This document shows, piece after piece, positions 6,250-8,258 of a DNA stretch of 8,258 bases. The position numbers were made by a program, and so were the translations under genes. Numbering within the stretch: the first letter of the stretch is position 1; each line of letters opens with the position of its first letter. A model generated the notes under the pieces. It was not told where the DNA came from and did no database searches. It was given only the letters and a program-made list of their open reading frames with translations. This DNA comes from Arenicellales bacterium (lineage in GTDB: Bacteria > Pseudomonadota > Gammaproteobacteria > Arenicellales > UBA868): positions 1 to 8,258 of the forward strand of contig JAPKAJ010000099.1 of assembly GCA_028825345.1 (NCBI GenBank). Direction: 5' to 3'.

Positions 6250-7410
6250 ATGGAATTTTCCCTGAGCGAGGAACAGCGGATGCTGGTCGACAGTGCCCGT
6301 GCTTTTACTGAAAAGGAATTGTATCCCTATGAGGATGAAGTAGAAGCCAGCGATGAAGTTCGCCCGGAGCTTGCGCGCCAGATTCGAGAGCGCGCTATTG
6401 CCCAGGGATTTTATGCTGCCAATATGCCCGAGGATCTCGGAGGTGGCGGACTGGACAGCGTTTCCCTGTCGTTGGTAGAACGTGAATTGGGACGGGCTAA
6501 TTTTGCGCTGCAGTATCTGGTCGGACGACCCAGCAATATCCTGCAGGCTTGTGTCGGTGAGCAACGTGAGCGTTACCTGCTGCCGTGCATTCGCGGCGAG
6601 AAGACGGACTGTCTGGCGATGACTGAGCCCGGCGCGGGGTCTGATCTTCGCTCAATGCAATGTCGTGCCGAGCGCGACGGAGACAGTTATATCATCGACG
6701 GCACCAAGCATTTTATCAGTCATGCCGACCTGGCAGACTTTGTCATCCTCTTTGCTGCGACCGGCGAAGAAGAATCCAGCCGTGGTCCGCGAAAATTGAT
6801 CAGTGCTTTTCTGGTAGACAAAGGTACCCCCGGGTTCACAGTGCGACAGGGTTATCACAGTGTTTCTCATCGGGGGTACCATAACTGTATTCTCGAGTTT
6901 GAAAATTGCCGAATCTCCGCTGAGCAGATGTTGGGCGCAGAACATCAGGGTTTTAACGTGGCCAACGATTGGCTCGGAACCACGCGGTTACAGGTGGCGG
7001 CGATGTGTCTGGGTCGGGCCTACCGCGCGCTGGAGCATGCTATCGACTGGGCGGCCGAACGCCAGCAGTTCGGCCAGTACATTGGCCGGTTCCAGGGGAT
7101 TGGGTTCAAGCTCGCTGAGATGAAAATGCGCCTGCAGGCCTCGGAGTTACTCACTCTGCAAGCGGCGTGGAAGGCTGATCAGGGTGTTGCTACTGATACA
7201 GACTACGCGATGGCTAAGTTATATACCACGGAGATGCTCGCGTTTGTCGCTGATGAGGCCATTCAAATTCACGGTGGCATGGGATTAATGTCCGATTTAC
7301 CGCTGGAACGCATCTGGCGCGATGCCCGGGTTGAGCGAATATGGGAGGGCACCAGTGAGATACAGCGACACATCATCTCCCGGGACATGCTGCGCCCACG
7401 CTGGACCTGA
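6250..7410 (+). CDS. Acyl-CoA dehydrogenase family flavoprotein
   Basis: Acyl-CoA dehydrogenases introduce a trans-2,3 double bond into an acyl-CoA using FAD, passing electrons to ETF. The 386-residue protein is full length: an N-terminal helical domain (1-120, MEFSLSEEQRMLVDSARAF), the middle-domain signature LAMTEPGAGSD (122-132), then a C-terminal helical domain with AAERQQFGQYIG and AIQIHGGMGLMSDLPLERIW. The catalytic base Glu366 is present in RIWEGTSEIQR, the position used by short- and medium-chain enzymes, so it should be active. GTKHFISHADLADF in the middle domain has His where Trp is common. AAGGAGAG (6237-6244) precedes the ATG by five bases. Between a carnitine-type dehydrogenase and an acyl-CoA synthetase, a quaternary-ammonium acyl-CoA such as gamma-butyrobetainyl-CoA is a plausible substrate (inferred). 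A branched or short fatty acyl-CoA cannot be excluded. Confidence 0.9.
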   Translation: MEFSLSEEQRMLVDSARAFTEKELYPYEDEVEASDEVRPELARQIRERAIAQGFYAANMPEDLGGGGLDSVSLSLVERELGRANFALQYLVGRPSNILQACVGEQRERYLLPCIRGEKTDCLAMTEPGAGSDLRSMQCRAERDGDSYIIDGTKHFISHADLADFVILFAATGEEESSRGPRKLISAFLVDKGTPGFTVRQGYHSVSHRGYHNCILEFENCRISAEQMLGAEHQGFNVANDWLGTTRLQVAAMCLGRAYRALEHAIDWAAERQQFGQYIGRFQGIGFKLAEMKMRLQASELLTLQAAWKADQGVATDTDYAMAKLYTTEMLAFVADEAIQIHGGMGLMSDLPLERIWRDARVERIWEGTSEIQRHIISRDMLRPRWT

Positions 7411-7422
7411 TGCGCTAACCCC

Positions 7423-8258
7423 TTGACCCTAGAACGCCTGTTTCGACCATCCAGCATGGCTGTGTTCGGTGGCCGCGAAGCCTGCGAGGTTGTGCGCCAG
7501 TGCAAGCGTATGGGTTTTGCCGGCGACATCTGGCCGGTGCATCCGTCTCGGGAGACCGTCGAGGGGTATCGCTGCTATCGCGATGTTAGCGCATTGCCCG
7601 GGATTCCGGACGCCAGCTTTATTGGTGTCAACCGCCACGCTACTGTTGATATCGTTGACAGTCTGAGTCGCGTTGGTGCCGGCGGTGCGGTCTGCTATGC
7701 CTCTGGTTTCAATGAGGTCGCCGATGGCGAAGCGCTCAACGATGCGTTGCTCGCGGCGGCAGGGTCTATGCCCATACTCGGCCCCAACTGTTATGGCCTG
7801 ATCAACTACCTGGATGGTGCGCTGATGTGGCCCGATCAGCACGGTGGCGAGCGGGTAGAGCGCGGCGTGGCGCTTTTCAGTCAGAGCAGCAATATTGGAT
7901 TGAACTTGACCATGCAGTCGCGCGGGTTGCCGATCGCCTACCTGCTGGCATTGGGCAATCAGGCCCAGACCGGGCTTGCCGATGCCTTAGAAGCGGCACT
8001 CGATGACCCCCGTGTGACTGCGGTGGGCCTTTACATTGAAGGCTTTGTGGATGTGCCGGCGTTTGAGCGGGCTATGCGTCGCGCGACAGAACAACGGGTG
8101 CCGGTGGTCGCGTTGAAATCCGGTGCCAGCAACCAAGGTGCGCGGATCACGCAATCACATACGGCATCTATGGCGGGATCAGACGAGGCAGCCGATGCGC
8201 TGTTCGCCCGCCTGGGTATTGCCCGGGTGCATGACCTCGATACACTGATTGAAGTCCT
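7423..8258 (+). CDS. NDP-forming acyl-CoA synthetase (acetate-CoA ligase, ADP-forming type), N-terminal part; runs off the window
   Basis: This family joins a carboxylic acid to CoA through an acyl phosphate and a phosphohistidine enzyme. The frame is open to the window end (278 codons). It starts with MTLERLFRPSSMAVFGG, a CoA-binding Rossmann domain (1 to about 125) with CYASGFNE and GPNCYG (120-125), then a succinyl-CoA ligase-like domain with ALFSQSSNIG, LALGNQAQTG and SHTASMAG. His246 in SHTASMAG aligns with the phosphorylated His of the alpha part. SQSS (153-156) replaces the usual SQSG. Full-length fused enzymes have about 700 residues, so the ATP-grasp part lies outside. TTG 7423 is the only start that keeps the whole first strand, since the next ATG (7456) cuts into it. 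No clear ribosome binding site precedes it, so translation probably depends on the gene before. Substrate unknown. DddX, a DMSP-CoA ligase of this superfamily, shows that betaine-like acids can be substrates. Confidence 0.85.
   Translation, partial: MTLERLFRPSSMAVFGGREACEVVRQCKRMGFAGDIWPVHPSRETVEGYRCYRDVSALPGIPDASFIGVNRHATVDIVDSLSRVGAGGAVCYASGFNEVADGEALNDALLAAAGSMPILGPNCYGLINYLDGALMWPDQHGGERVERGVALFSQSSNIGLNLTMQSRGLPIAYLLALGNQAQTGLADALEAALDDPRVTAVGLYIEGFVDVPAFERAMRRATEQRVPVVALKSGASNQGARITQSHTASMAGSDEAADALFARLGIARVHDLDTLIEV

Noticed and set aside
5920..6564. A 214-codon open frame on the - strand across the dehydrogenase junction
   Set aside because: It lies opposite two well-supported genes, its product has no recognisable motif and is Ser/Arg-rich as expected of an antisense shadow, and no ribosome binding site stands out.

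Overview
This window looks like chromosomal DNA from a gammaproteobacterium (inferred). It carries the distal part of the division and cell wall (dcw) cluster in the order murB (3' end), ftsQ, ftsA, ftsZ, lpxC. The ftsZ-lpxC junction and the FtsZ tail (DYLDVPAFLRRQAD, nearly the E. coli tail) fit that class. The presence of murB next to ftsQ, with no ddl gene between them, points away from enterics and towards an environmental lineage. The genus cannot be named from the sequence alone.

Region 1 (1-4974) is the dcw block, all on the + strand. murB and ftsQ overlap by 4 bases (ATGA). ftsQ is followed 10 bases later by the preferred ftsA start. ftsA and ftsZ are separated by a 105-base AT-rich gap that holds a weak promoter candidate and an unbroken 36-codon reading frame with its own ribosome binding site. 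ftsZ and lpxC are separated by a 186-base, very AT-rich gap. This second gap holds a plausible sigma-70 promoter and a 5-codon mini-ORF with an excellent ribosome binding site and an in-phase A AAA AAG slippery heptamer. MurB makes UDP-MurNAc for peptidoglycan, FtsQ/A/Z build the divisome, and LpxC commits to lipid A synthesis, so the block couples envelope synthesis to division.

Region 2 (4975-5218) is a 244-base non-coding junction with two stem-loops just after lpxC, then an inverted repeat (TGTGCG-N12-CGCACA) and a 10-base palindrome. It separates the housekeeping block from an unrelated catabolic operon.

Region 3 (5219-8258, running off the end) is a three-gene catabolic operon. It encodes a carnitine dehydrogenase-type 3-hydroxyacyl dehydrogenase, an acyl-CoA dehydrogenase with its catalytic Glu, and the N-terminal 278 residues of an NDP-forming (ADP-forming type) acyl-CoA synthetase starting at TTG. 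My working hypothesis is a CoA-dependent route from gamma-butyrobetaine, or a similar quaternary-ammonium acid, to carnitine and 3-dehydrocarnitine. The hydratase, thioesterase and cleavage steps would lie outside the window. The last two genes are in the same reading frame, separated by one TGA and four codons.

I see no tRNA, rRNA, CRISPR array, insertion sequence or phage feature.
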